Shown piece after piece: positions 8,140-16,848 of a stretch of 45,511 bases of DNA. A program made the position numbers and the translations under genes. This DNA is from Domibacillus antri (GTDB lineage: Bacteria > Bacillota > Bacilli > Bacillales > Domibacillaceae), in NCBI RefSeq assembly GCF_001936625.1, contig NZ_MSDU01000024.1, positions 1 through 45,511 on the forward strand. The letters are read 5' to 3'. Position 1 is the stretch's first letter. Each line of letters begins with the position of its first letter. Below the pieces are notes generated by a model that worked only from the letters and a program-made list of their open reading frames with translations, ran no database searches and was not told the origin of the DNA.

Positions 8140-10299
8140 TCAAACTTTTGACAGTTTAAATTTATCGACTGTCCTTCTAAGTGCAGCTGCAACAAACGAG
8201 CTTTGTTCCGAATCGAAACGGACTTCTTTTATAAGACCGGCCATTTTATCGGTGGACTGATCGACATTTTCAACAGTCCGTGCATTTTGTTCATTAATAA
8301 CCGCAATATTACCGATAATGCTCTTCATTTGATCTGTTATATCCGGATGGGAGTCGGATGATTTCGCCATCGACACAAGTACATTTTGCACGCTGTGAAC
8401 CACCTCTACCCCACTCTCTACTTCGCCGCTGCTTTCTTGAATCGCCGTGCGGACGAACGTTGAGCTGCTTTCAATTTGATCGAGCGTGTCACTTATTTCT
8501 TTCGTCGCCAGCGTTGTCTGATCGGCCAGCTTTCGAATTTCGAGTGCGACGACACCAAATCCTTTTCCATATTCACCGGCACGCGCCGCTTCAATCGCGG
8601 CATTTAGCGCCAGCAGGTTCGTTTGATAGGCAATCGCATTAATCGTTTCGACTATCGTACTAATATTATTGGAAAGTTCTTTAAAGTCATCTGTCAGCAT
8701 TAATGCTTCATTTACTTTATTGACGATCACTGTCATTTTTGAATCAATACCGGCCACTTCACTTTGAGCATGTTCAACCTGTTCCTGCGACAGCTGCTCC
8801 AGTCCGGTCAGTGTATGACCTACTTCATCAACCTGCCTCATTGCCTGCTGAACATCTTTTAACTGAAGTTGAATGGCCTCCAGCATTTCACTCATCTGTT
8901 CAATTACCGCAACCGAATCACGTTCAGCCAGCATTGTTTTTTCACGGAGAGACTGATTGGTCTCTTCCACATCCAGTGCCGCGGCCTTTACTTTGCTCAT
9001 TAACTCATCCTGACTGTCAATTAAGTTGTTCACCCACCGGCCGAGCGCACCTGTTTCATCAGGAAATAATAACTGGGAATCCAGGCGGTTTGTTAAATCA
9101 CCGCCCCCTTCCGCTATTTCCCGGGTAATATCCGTCATTTTTTGAAGCCGTTCCACAATCGGTTTCAATCCCTGTTTATAAAAAATAACAGAAGCAAGTG
9201 CCCCATAGGCAAGATCGATAATAACCGTCGTCCATCCAGGAATAAACGAAGCCGCTGCAATGGTATGCTGAAGAATGATCCCCACCAGTAAAAAGAACAT
9301 AAAATGTTTCAAAAGCCGCCAGCTGATCGAACGCGTACGGTAAACCTCTTCCAGGTCCCCTTCACACATCATGCCCCATATGTCTGGGGAACCAGGCATT
9401 TGAAATGTGACCCCTTTGCCGATGACCGGAATATGCCGGTAATCCGAGTAGCCGGGAAACTCCACAAACAAATTGCTTCCGTTTTGAATCGTGTTCGCGA
9501 CTCCCGGATGAAGTTCTTTTGTCGCCGGGTCGGTAAAACGAATTTCAAATTCTGTATGCTTCTGAATTTTCACCGTTCCCCATTGCTTCGTATGAACGCC
9601 GTCCTTTAAATTTTCACCAAACGTAAATGTCCTGTCTTCAAAACGGCTGCGTGACAATGCTGTCCCCGGCGCGATCGCTGCATCCATATTTGACTTTGCC
9701 ATAAATAAATAATTATCGCCTGAATCCGGATAAATATGACCCGCTTCACGCTGGATCAAATCACCGAGCACATCGTTTGGAATGCGGCCGGCCAAAAGTG
9801 ACACAACCCGGCCCCCATCCATAACCGGCTGTAAAAATAAAAGCGTCACTTCATCATGAAAAGACGATGTTCGCGGCCCGATTTCTTCCGTGATGTCATC
9901 TGTATACGGCCCAACCAACAGCTTTTCTTTCCTGTCAAATACATGAACAGCGGCTCGCTGCACCTTGTCATTTCCATAATGACCGATTTGTTTTGCGTAT
10001 GTAGAATGTGTAATTTGCCCATCTGGATTAATCAAAAATAACTCTGTCAGGTAACGATTTTTTTCCCATTTTTTCATTAAATAGCCGCTTACGTGTTCAT
10101 CCGAAGTGAACAATAATTCCTGCGCCGCCTTCTCCAAGAAATCCCACTGTTCATTTGCCCATTCCGTCAGCAGCATCACCCTCGTTCTGGCAATCCCTTC
10201 AAACACTTCTTCAACCGACCCTTTTGTATGCCGATTTAATCGATACGACCACCAAAGAGGCAGTCCTTCCCGCACATCAAGCCATCCAAATACACCCAT
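8140..10299 (-). CDS. methyl-accepting chemotaxis protein with N-terminal sensor and central membrane hairpin
   Basis: A 719-residue chemoreceptor. No signal peptide or membrane segment is visible in the first 325 residues. These instead form a soluble Cache/PDC-looking region ([36 protein letters not shown]). Two membrane segments follow (about 332-350 and 356-377), then a HAMP-like linker with [10 protein letters not shown], and a long coiled-coil signalling domain. The conserved hairpin tip is at about 545-600 ([28 protein letters not shown]). The frame extends to an ATG at 10386, but a good promoter overlaps that stretch; the ATG at 10299 follows GGTGAGGG. Normal receptors of this length put a membrane segment first, so sensing here may be intracellular, or the N-terminus may be unusual. 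The ligand is unknown. Confidence 0.88.
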   Translation of the reverse strand: MGVFGWLDVREGLPLWWSYRLNRHTKGSVEEVFEGIARTRVMLLTEWANEQWDFLEKAAQELLFTSDEHVSGYLMKKWEKNRYLTELFLINPDGQITHSTYAKQIGHYGNDKVQRAAVHVFDRKEKLLVGPYTDDITEEIGPRTSSFHDEVTLLFLQPVMDGGRVVSLLAGRIPNDVLGDLIQREAGHIYPDSGDNYLFMAKSNMDAAIAPGTALSRSRFEDRTFTFGENLKDGVHTKQWGTVKIQKHTEFEIRFTDPATKELHPGVANTIQNGSNLFVEFPGYSDYRHIPVIGKGVTFQMPGSPDIWGMMCEGDLEEVYRTRSISWRLLKHFMFFLLVGIILQHTIAAASFIPGWTTVIIDLAYGALASVIFYKQGLKPIVERLQKMTDITREIAEGGGDLTNRLDSQLLFPDETGALGRWVNNLIDSQDELMSKVKAAALDVEETNQSLREKTMLAERDSVAVIEQMSEMLEAIQLQLKDVQQAMRQVDEVGHTLTGLEQLSQEQVEHAQSEVAGIDSKMTVIVNKVNEALMLTDDFKELSNNISTIVETINAIAYQTNLLALNAAIEAARAGEYGKGFGVVALEIRKLADQTTLATKEISDTLDQIESSSTFVRTAIQESSGEVESGVEVVHSVQNVLVSMAKSSDSHPDITDQMKSIIGNIAVINEQNARTVENVDQSTDKMAGLIKEVRFDSEQSSFVAAALRRTVDKFKLSKV

Positions 10300-10357
10300 T
10301 TCCCTCACCACTTTCAATCCTTGTAATAAAATATAACATGGATTTGTTATAAAAATT

Positions 10358-10386
10358 ATTATATTCTGAATTCTCTTTAATTTCAA
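10358..10386 (-). promoter_or_regulatory. sigma-A promoter of the chemoreceptor gene
   Basis: Minus strand TTGAAA (10381-10386), a 17-bp spacer, TATAAT (10358-10363). It leaves a leader of about 50 nt before the ATG at 10299. The site looks sigma-A rather than sigma-D, the usual motility factor. Confidence 0.7.
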
Positions 10387-10410
10387 GACTTTTCACAACT
10401 TTTTTCCTAT

Positions 10411-10454
10411 AAAAACGGACAATCCAGTGACGCAATACTGAATTGTCCGTTTTT
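10411..10454 (-). terminator. terminator of the zagA-like GTPase gene
   Basis: AAAAACGGACAAT (10411-10423) and ATTGTCCGTTTTT (10442-10454) form a perfect 13-bp stem with T-runs on both sides. It lies about 75 bp past the GTPase stop and just upstream of the chemoreceptor promoter, insulating the two. Confidence 0.85.
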
Positions 10455-10530
10455 ATCGTTAAAATGATACTTTAAATGATCAATTGAGCGTATTCATTAA
10501 CCCGCTTGCATCAACATTCATTTGGATTAC

Positions 10531-11724
10531 TCAGGAAACTGGTTCTGCCATTAAAAATGGCGGAAGCGGATCTGCGAATGTTGACCAGTCCATGTTCATT
10601 TCTTCATCCGTTAATATACAACGATCAAGTGATGCTTCAATTGCTTCTTTGTCCATATCAAGACCAATCATGACGATTTCAGTGATACGGTCACCATGCT
10701 CGTCGTCCCACCGTTCCAACAATTCCGGTTCTTCATTTAACATCTGTACGCGCTGGTCCTCAGGATAAGCAGCGATCCATTCGCCGGCACCTTGAATCAT
10801 TAAGGAAGGACCTGCCTGGGAAATCATGCCGGTCATATCATTGCGCGTCGACAGCCAAAAGAATCCTTTTGCCCTGACAACATCCACCGGCCATTCTTCC
10901 AGCCATTCCATCCACCTTTCTGCATGAAACGGGCGGGTTCGGCGGTACACGAACGATGAAATACCATACTCATCTGTTTCCGGCACATGCTCTTCATTTA
11001 ACTCTTTTATCCAGCCCGCCCCCTCGCTCGCTTTATCAAAATCAAATAGGTGTGTATCGAGTACGCGGGCAAGCGGTACTTGACTGAACGAACTTTTGAT
11101 GATTTGCGCATCGGGATTTAATTTGCGAAGGACCGCATATAACTCATCAATGTCTTCTTCTTCCAGTAAATCGGTTTTATTCAGTAAAATGACGTTTGCA
11201 AATTCAATTTGATCAATTAACAAATCAACCACTTCACGCGTATCCGTTTCATCCGCTGCTTCTTTCCGGTCCAGCAATGATTCTCCCGAAGCGAAATCAT
11301 GCCAGAAACGGTTGCCGTCCACGACTGTCACCATCGTATCAAGGCGGCAGTAATCCGATAAGTTAATGTCCAGTTCTTCATCAACATACGTAAACGTCTG
11401 CGCCACCGGAATCGGCTCCGAAATGCCGGTCGATTCAATTACAATATAATCGATGTCTCCATTTTTCACGAGACGCTCCACTTCTATCATCAAATCTTCT
11501 CGCAAAGTGCAGCAAATACATCCGTTTTGCATTTCCACCAACTTTTCATCTGTCTTTGAGAAACCGCCTTTTTTGACAAGGGCTACGTCAATATTGATTT
11601 CGCTCATATCATTGACGATGACAGCAATTCGCTTATTTTCTTCATTAGCTAAAATATGATTTAAAAGCGTTGTTTTTCCTGATCCTAAATATCCACTTAA
11701 AACCGTAACCGGTATTTTTTTCAT
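10531..11724 (-). CDS. zagA: COG0523 (CobW-type) GTPase, zinc metallochaperone YciC/ZagA
   Basis: A 397-residue G3E-family GTPase. Walker A is [12 protein letters not shown] (residues 10-21). The COG0523 metal motif CICC is at 69-72. The base-recognition motif is NKTD, and a C-terminal CobW_C domain follows. Zur-regulated members (B. subtilis YciC/ZagA) deliver zinc to client enzymes during starvation. An in-frame ATG at 11757 lies upstream, but AGGAGAAGGA directly before 11724 fixes the start there. A Zur-like box (11745-11765) lies 20 bp before the start and a perfect Zur box heads the operon at 12550. Family and zinc-linked regulation are well supported; the client protein is unknown. Confidence 0.9.
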   Translation of the reverse strand: MKKIPVTVLSGYLGSGKTTLLNHILANEENKRIAVIVNDMSEINIDVALVKKGGFSKTDEKLVEMQNGCICCTLREDLMIEVERLVKNGDIDYIVIESTGISEPIPVAQTFTYVDEELDINLSDYCRLDTMVTVVDGNRFWHDFASGESLLDRKEAADETDTREVVDLLIDQIEFANVILLNKTDLLEEEDIDELYAVLRKLNPDAQIIKSSFSQVPLARVLDTHLFDFDKASEGAGWIKELNEEHVPETDEYGISSFVYRRTRPFHAERWMEWLEEWPVDVVRAKGFFWLSTRNDMTGMISQAGPSLMIQGAGEWIAAYPEDQRVQMLNEEPELLERWDDEHGDRITEIVMIGLDMDKEAIEASLDRCILTDEEMNMDWSTFADPLPPFLMAEPVS

Positions 11725-11744
11725 TATTCCTTCTCCTCTTCTGA

Positions 11745-11765
11745 AAATCATTATCATTACGATTA
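11745..11765. promoter_or_regulatory. second, imperfect Zur box before the GTPase gene
   Basis: A 21-bp match to the Bacillus Zur box (arms AAATCGTAAT and ATTACGATTT around one base) at 18 of 21 positions: AAATCATTAT, C, ATTACGATTA. It overlaps the stop codon of the upstream oxidoreductase remnant. The GTPase may therefore have its own Zur-controlled promoter. Confidence 0.65.
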
Positions 11766-12529
11766 TAAACTTGTCGCAATTCGTTCTGCCGCATGCCGGA
11801 CCCCGGAAATGTTACGGGCAATCGGTCCGATTTCCAGTTCAGCGAGCGGCCCTGCCATAAATAAATGCGGACACCATTCCAACGATTCGTTTACAATTGG
11901 ATAACCGCATTTTGCACAATTCAGTTTCTGTTCCATTATCAATTTTTCAAGCCACGACTGGGCGGGCAATGCCGGCTGAAATCCTGTTGCCAATATGACC
12001 GTCTTCGCCTCAAGCTGTGAGCCGTCCTTAAGATCAATGGTGCTGTCTGTCATAGTAGCAGGCTCTCCGTCCAAGATAAGCAGCTCTTCGTTTTTTTGAA
12101 GAAGCATCAGCTTATGAAACAGCTCTTGCGTAATCGAGCCTTTATGGCGGGCGTCTTTGATGATTTCACGCCGTTTTTTATAATCCTTTGATGCCAAGCT
12201 TTTTTTATATCGAAGTCACGCAGTACAGAATCGGAATGCTCGTTAAATAAATCAAGCTTCGGGCGTTTGTAGTAGCCGTAAAAATCCCTGCTGTCACCTG
12301 ATGTGCTGTATTTTTGCAGACTGAACGGATGAATATCGATATGATGAACGACCGGAGAGCGCAAATATTCCATGCCAATCCGGTTCGTGTTACGCTTCCA
12401 CCTGGCCATCGGTTCTGCGTGAGGATCAATGAGACGAATATCATCGATCACCGTTTTCCCGCTTTTCACTAAAAAGTTCGCGACTGTGCAGCCATGAATA
12501 CCGCCGCCAATAATGACCCATTCGTACAC
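11763..12529 (-). pseudogene. FAD/NAD(P)-binding oxidoreductase, internally deleted and frameshifted
   Basis: Two pieces in different frames. The 5' piece (12529 down to 12107) begins with GTG behind GGGAGGTG and opens with the dinucleotide-binding motif VIIGGGIHGCTVANFL, then a block ending in LFNEHSDSVLRDFDIKKAW. The 3' piece (12197 down to 11763) holds DYKKRREIIKDARHKGSI, ATGFQPALP and a C-terminal CAKCGYP...CPHLF...[11 protein letters not shown]. Together they give about 250 residues. As I remember the family, members are some 350 long with a second Rossmann motif between these blocks, so roughly 100 residues are missing and the join near 12195-12205 is out of frame. It sits directly behind a perfect Zur box, so it was probably part of the zinc-starvation response. 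Confidence 0.8.
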
Positions 12530-12549
12530 AATGACACCTCCCTTTTCTT

Positions 12550-12570
12550 AAATCGTAATAATTACGATTT
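12550..12570. promoter_or_regulatory. Zur box, perfect palindrome
   Basis: Arms AAATCGTAAT and ATTACGATTT around a single central A: 21 of 21 to the Bacillus Zur consensus as I know it. It lies directly after the -10 element of the leftward promoter (12573-12601), so bound Zur would block transcription. It is also 130 bp before scrR on the other strand, probably without effect there. Confidence 0.88.
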
Positions 12571-12572
12571 AT

Positions 12573-12601
12573 AGTATAGATCATTTGTATTCATAGTTCA
12601 A
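12573..12601 (-). promoter_or_regulatory. sigma-A promoter of the Zur-controlled operon
   Basis: Minus strand TTGAAC (12596-12601), 17-bp spacer, TATACT (12573-12578). The start site would fall in the Zur box. Confidence 0.7.
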
Positions 12602-12699
12602 GATAAATTGACTTCTCTTTCCTGCAGAGTGAGAAGCTATTTTTCTCTTGAATAGTGTATAATTTATAAAATAGAAGGCAGATAAACGGAGATGAACGC

Positions 12700-13695
12700 A
12701 TGAACACGATTGCAGATATAGCACGGCTTGCCGGCGTTGCGAAAAGTACGGTTTCCCGTTATTTGAACGGCGGCTCGGTCAGCGAAGAAACAAAAAAGAA
12801 AATTGAAATCGTCATTGCAGAAACCGGATACGCGCCGAATGCATTTGCACAGAGCTTGAAGGCGAAAAAAACAAATATAATCGGCACGATCATTCCCCGC
12901 CTCGATTCTTATGCGACTTCGCGGACATTGATCGGCATTGATGAACGGCTTCGCGAACTCAATTTTCATATGCTGGTTTCGAATACGAACCAGGATTTAG
13001 AGCGGGAAATTGAAAATATTTATACATTGGCGAAACAAAAAGTGGCCGGAATCATTTTGCTGGCAACACAAATTACCGATGATCATTTAAAAGCATTCAA
13101 ACAAATTAACATTCCCGTTCTACTTGTCGGTCAGCAGCACGATGATGTGTACAGCCTCGTTCATGATGATGAAACGGCCGGCTATGCGATCGGAAAGTAT
13201 ATCATTCAGCGCGGCCATAAAAATATCGCTTTTCTCGGCGTCGGGGAACACGACATTGCGGTTGGCGTCAATCGCAAAAAAGGGGTTAAAAAGGCTGTGG
13301 CGGATCATGATGATATTGACGCCCGCTTTTTTGAAACCACTTTTAATATGAGTGAAGCGGCCATCCGCGCGCAGTCTTTATTCGATGAATTCTCTCCTTC
13401 AGCACTCGTCTGTGCAACGGATAACATCGCGATTGGCGCGGTCAAAGCGGCCTACCAAAAAAATCTGCGGGTGCCGGAAGATGTATCCATTACCGGATTT
13501 GGCGGCTATGAAGTGACAGCGATGATGCACCCTTCGTTAACAACTGTACAGATTCATTTCGTCGATGCCGGGCGCACAGCAGCCAGCCATATTGTCAAAC
13601 TGGTAAACGGAGAAGACATTCCAAAGCTGACTTACTCAAATTTTGAAATTATTTTGCGGGAGAGTGTTGACATTCGAACAGATCATCCAATATAA
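12700..13695 (+). CDS. scrR: LacI-family repressor of the sucrose operon
   Basis: A 331-residue LacI/GalR-type repressor. The helix-turn-helix IADIARLAGVAKSTVSRYLNGG covers residues 4-25 and the hinge helix is around 50-60. A periplasmic-binding-like effector domain with LVHDDETAGYAIGKYII and SITGFGGYEVTAMMHPSLTTV follows. It is immediately upstream of scrA-scrB-scrK in the same direction, with GGAACCGGTTCC operators between. This identifies it as the sucrose (or fructose) responsive repressor. The ATG is preceded by CGGAG. A TATAAT at 12658-12663 is a possible -10 for this gene, without a clear -35. A terminator follows the stop. Confidence 0.9.
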   Translation: MNTIADIARLAGVAKSTVSRYLNGGSVSEETKKKIEIVIAETGYAPNAFAQSLKAKKTNIIGTIIPRLDSYATSRTLIGIDERLRELNFHMLVSNTNQDLEREIENIYTLAKQKVAGIILLATQITDDHLKAFKQINIPVLLVGQQHDDVYSLVHDDETAGYAIGKYIIQRGHKNIAFLGVGEHDIAVGVNRKKGVKKAVADHDDIDARFFETTFNMSEAAIRAQSLFDEFSPSALVCATDNIAIGAVKAAYQKNLRVPEDVSITGFGGYEVTAMMHPSLTTVQIHFVDAGRTAASHIVKLVNGEDIPKLTYSNFEIILRESVDIRTDHPI

Positions 13696-13700
13696 TCAAT

Positions 13701-13733
13701 GTGAAATCGGTTCCTAAAACCGTTTTCACTTTT
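13701..13733 (+). terminator. terminator of scrR
   Basis: GTGAAATCGGTT (13701-13712) pairs with AACCGTTTTCAC (13718-13729) with one mismatch, then TTTTATAT. The left arm overlaps a degenerate third operator (13703-13714). Confidence 0.7.
13703..13714. promoter_or_regulatory. degenerate ScrR operator
   Basis: GAAATCGGTTCC differs from GGAACCGGTTCC at two positions, both in the left half. It lies 41 bp before the next operator and inside the scrR terminator stem, so it could also be coincidental. Confidence 0.4.
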
Positions 13734-13743
13734 ATATCAATTT

Positions 13744-13755
13744 GGAACCGGTTCC
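13744..13755. promoter_or_regulatory. ScrR operator O1
   Basis: Perfect 12-bp palindrome GGAACCGGTTCC, the shape recognised by LacI-family repressors (central CG). It lies 105 bp before scrA. Confidence 0.8.
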
Positions 13756-13786
13756 TAAAGTGCCGGGTTTTTATTTAGTTATTTCC

Positions 13787-13798
13787 GGAACCGGTTCC
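13787..13798. promoter_or_regulatory. ScrR operator O2
   Basis: A second perfect GGAACCGGTTCC, centre-to-centre 43 bp from O1. That is close to four helical turns, so both sites face the same side of the DNA and could be bridged by one tetramer or two dimers. Confidence 0.8.
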
Positions 13799-13859
13799 TT
13801 TCATCGATACTTCACTAAATTCTTTGTGAAAAACGCTTAAATACAAAGGAGGATTACTC

Positions 13860-15299
13860 ATGAATTACAATGAAATTGCCCGTGAAACACTGGAGGCGAT
13901 CGGCGGTAAAGAAAACGTAGCTGCCGCAGCCCACTGTGCGACCCGCCTTCGTCTTGCCTTACATGATGAATCAATCGTCGATCAGGAAAAATTAGATAAA
14001 ATGGACAGCGTTAAAGGAACATTCTCGACAGGCGGCCAGTATCAAATTATTTTCGGCTCCGGCACGGTCAATGAAGTCTATAAAGAATTTGCCAAAATGA
14101 CTGGTACAGATGGCATGTCCACAACGGATGTGAATAATGCCGGCGCGAAAAAAATGAATCCCCTGCAGCGTTTTGTCAAAATGCTGTCTGACATTTTCGT
14201 CCCGATTATTCCGGCCATCGTAGCCGGCGGTTTATTGATGGGGATCAACAACCTGTTAACCGCGCAAGGATTGTTTATCGACGGCAAATCACTCGTTGAA
14301 GCATACCCGGACATGGCGGATCTTGCTGCCCTGATTAACACATTCGCGAATGCCGCATTTGTCTTCCTGCCTATCTTGATCGGTTTCTCGGCCACACAGC
14401 GGTTTGGCGGTAATCCGTATCTTGGTGCGACACTTGGTATGCTGATGGTCCACCCGGATTTATTAAACGGCTGGGGCTACGGCGGCGCGCTTGTCAGCGG
14501 CGAAATTCCAGTCTGGTCTATTTTCGGATTTGAAATTGAAAAAATTGGTTATCAAGGAACTGTATTGCCGGTTCTAGCAGCATCCTTTATTCTCGCTAAA
14601 ATTGAAACATCTTTACGAAAAGTCGTTCCATCTGCACTCGATAACTTATTAACACCGCTATTAACGATTTTCATTACAGGGATTTTAACATTTACACTAG
14701 TCGGGCCGATTACACGTGCAGCAGGTAACCTCTTGTCTGACGGTATGATCTGGATGTATGATACAACCGGCTTTATCGGCGGGGCCATTTTTGGTCTTCT
14801 TTACGCACCAATTGTTATTACAGGAATGCATCATAGCTTTATCGCAGTGGAAACACAATTGCTTGCTGACATGGCGAAAACAGGCGGTTCATTCATTTTC
14901 GTTGTCGCAACCATGTCAAACGTGGCACAGGGTGCCGCCACTCTTGCTGTTTTCATGCTGACGAAAAACAAAAAATTAAAAGGAACAGCTTCTGCTGCCG
15001 GTATTTCCGCCCTTCTTGGCATTACAGAGCCCGCTATGTTCGGAGTGAACTTAAAACTGCGCTATCCGTTTATTGGTGCTATCGTCGGTTCTGCTGTCGC
15101 AACAGCCTATGTTACCTTCTTTAAAGTAAAAGCGATCGCACTCGGCGCAGCCGGACTTCCTGGTGTCATTTCTATTCATCATGAAGGGCTCCTTCAATAC
15201 GTGATCGGAATGGCCATCTCCTTTGCCGTCGCGTTTGTGGTCACAATGATTCTCGCAAAACGTGATGCCAAAAAAGAAGCTGTTCAAGAAGCTGCTTAA
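13860..15299 (+). CDS. scrA: sucrose-specific PTS enzyme IIBC
   Basis: A 479-residue membrane permease that imports and phosphorylates sucrose. The N-terminal IIB domain (about 1-90) carries the phosphorylated Cys26 in AAAHCATRLRL. The IIC domain (about 107-465) has around ten membrane segments, with the typical FVPIIPAIVAGGLLMG and GITEPAMFGVNLKLRYPF motifs. No IIA domain is fused, so a glucose-type IIA from elsewhere must supply phosphate. AAAGGAGG lies ten bases before the ATG. It is the first gene after the operators, and downstream come the sucrose-6-phosphate hydrolase and fructokinase. A trehalose permease would look similar, but the neighbours settle sucrose. Confidence 0.93.
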   Translation: MNYNEIARETLEAIGGKENVAAAAHCATRLRLALHDESIVDQEKLDKMDSVKGTFSTGGQYQIIFGSGTVNEVYKEFAKMTGTDGMSTTDVNNAGAKKMNPLQRFVKMLSDIFVPIIPAIVAGGLLMGINNLLTAQGLFIDGKSLVEAYPDMADLAALINTFANAAFVFLPILIGFSATQRFGGNPYLGATLGMLMVHPDLLNGWGYGGALVSGEIPVWSIFGFEIEKIGYQGTVLPVLAASFILAKIETSLRKVVPSALDNLLTPLLTIFITGILTFTLVGPITRAAGNLLSDGMIWMYDTTGFIGGAIFGLLYAPIVITGMHHSFIAVETQLLADMAKTGGSFIFVVATMSNVAQGAATLAVFMLTKNKKLKGTASAAGISALLGITEPAMFGVNLKLRYPFIGAIVGSAVATAYVTFFKVKAIALGAAGLPGVISIHHEGLLQYVIGMAISFAVAFVVTMILAKRDAKKEAVQEAA

Positions 15300-15309
15300 A
15301 ACAGTCAAT

Positions 15310-15344
15310 GGTGGAGAGGGTCCAGGATACGGGCCCTCTCCACC
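15310..15344 (+). terminator. hairpin between scrA and scrB (partial terminator or mRNA stabiliser)
   Basis: GGTGGAGAGGG (15310-15320) pairs perfectly with CCCTCTCCACC (15334-15344). The tail TATTTATCTTT is only moderately T-rich. It may tune the ratio of permease to enzymes. Confidence 0.55.
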
Positions 15345-15371
15345 TATTTATCTTTAAAGGAGCGATTCACC

Positions 15372-16844
15372 TTGGAATGGACAACGGAACAACGCTATAA
15401 ACGCATTGAAGAGGTTACGCCGGAAGAGCTGCAGGCGCTGGCAAAGCAGGTTAATGAAAGCCCGTGGCGGCAGACGTTTCATATACAGCCGGTAACCGGT
15501 TTATTAAATGACCCGAACGGCTTTTCTTTTTATAACGGAGAATATCACTTATTTTATCAATGGTTTCCCCTCGGTCCTGTACACGGATTAAAATATTGGT
15601 ACCATACGAAATCAACAGACCTTGTCCACTGGGAAAACGTTGGCATTGCCATTCATCCGAACGCGGAGATCGACAGTCATGGCGCGTATTCAGGCAGCGC
15701 GATTGAACACGAGAATAACCTTTACTTAATGTACACAGGCAATACACGTGATGAAAACTGGGTTCGCCATCCTTTTCAGAATATCGCGGTGATGAACGAG
15801 GATGGTGTAATTACTAAATGTGATAAGCCGGTTATAGATCATGTACCGGACGGATATACCGACCATTTCCGTGACCCGAAAGTGTGGAAAGAAAACGATA
15901 CGTTTTATGCCGTGATCGGCGCGCAGCGGATAAATGAAACAGGCTGCATTGTCCTGTACAGCTCTCCTGATATGAAAAACTGGACGTTTGAAGGAGAAGT
16001 AAAAAACGACTTAGGATCGTTTGGATATATGTGGGAATGCCCAGACTATTTTATGGTGAATGGACAGGGTGTGCTCGTTTTTTCACCGCAGGGCATTGCG
16101 CCAAATGGAGACCATTATCATAATATTTATCAATCAGGATACGTGATTGGCGAGCTTAATGTTCATGGGAACACAATGACACACGGTGAATTTTCGGAAC
16201 TGGACCGCGGTTTTGATTTCTATGCCCCTCAGTCAATGGAAGCGCCAGATGGACGACGCATTATGGTTGGCTGGATGGGACTTCCCGAAGTAGCTTATCC
16301 TACTGATCAATACGGCTGGGCACACTGTTTAACACTGCCTCGCGAAATGACGATTGAAAATGGGAAGCTGATGCAGCGTCCGGTACGGGAACTTAAATTA
16401 AAACGCGGTGTGAAAATGGAAGTGCACGATGTGCTGCAAAATGAAACGAAGACATTTGACAGCTTCAGCGGAACTGTATTTGAACTGATGACCGAGTTTC
16501 ACAATGTCGATGCGGAGTCGTTTGGAATTGAATTTCGTGTCAGTGAGACAGAAAAAACGGTGCTGCTGTATGATGCCGTGCAGAAAAAGGTCGTGCTGGA
16601 CCGTACTCATTCCGGTACCGCCGTTGGGACTGAGTTTGGAACGGTGCGGCAATGTGCGCTTGATGCTGAACAGGTGAAATTTCATTTGTTTGTCGATACG
16701 TCATCGGTCGAAGTTTTTGTGAATGACGGCGAAGAAGTGTTTACGAGCCGGATTTTCCCGGGCAGCGAAAGCACTGGCATCCGCTTTTTTGCAAACGACG
16801 GAAATGCGTCGTACAGCGCAGTGAAATGGACGATTGGAGGATAA
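15372..16844 (+). CDS. scrB: sucrose-6-phosphate hydrolase (GH32)
   Basis: A 490-residue cytosolic glycoside hydrolase that splits sucrose-6-phosphate into glucose-6-phosphate and fructose. The three family-32 acidic residues are visible: nucleophile Asp47 in LLNDPNGF, transition-state stabiliser Asp168 in FRDPKVW, and acid/base Glu222 in WECPDYF. A C-terminal beta-sandwich follows from about residue 340. No signal peptide is present, as expected for an enzyme acting on a PTS product. The start is TTG at 15372, placed eight bases after AAAGGAGC; the nearby ATG at 15377 is out of frame. The stop comes four bases before the fructokinase start. Confidence 0.94.
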   Translation: MEWTTEQRYKRIEEVTPEELQALAKQVNESPWRQTFHIQPVTGLLNDPNGFSFYNGEYHLFYQWFPLGPVHGLKYWYHTKSTDLVHWENVGIAIHPNAEIDSHGAYSGSAIEHENNLYLMYTGNTRDENWVRHPFQNIAVMNEDGVITKCDKPVIDHVPDGYTDHFRDPKVWKENDTFYAVIGAQRINETGCIVLYSSPDMKNWTFEGEVKNDLGSFGYMWECPDYFMVNGQGVLVFSPQGIAPNGDHYHNIYQSGYVIGELNVHGNTMTHGEFSELDRGFDFYAPQSMEAPDGRRIMVGWMGLPEVAYPTDQYGWAHCLTLPREMTIENGKLMQRPVRELKLKRGVKMEVHDVLQNETKTFDSFSGTVFELMTEFHNVDAESFGIEFRVSETEKTVLLYDAVQKKVVLDRTHSGTAVGTEFGTVRQCALDAEQVKFHLFVDTSSVEVFVNDGEEVFTSRIFPGSESTGIRFFANDGNASYSAVKWTIGG

Positions 16845-16848
16845 TGAA

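Noticed and set aside
12205-12444. 79-codon frame on the minus strand within the oxidoreductase remnant
   Set aside because: It is a different frame from both recognisable pieces and shows no family motif.
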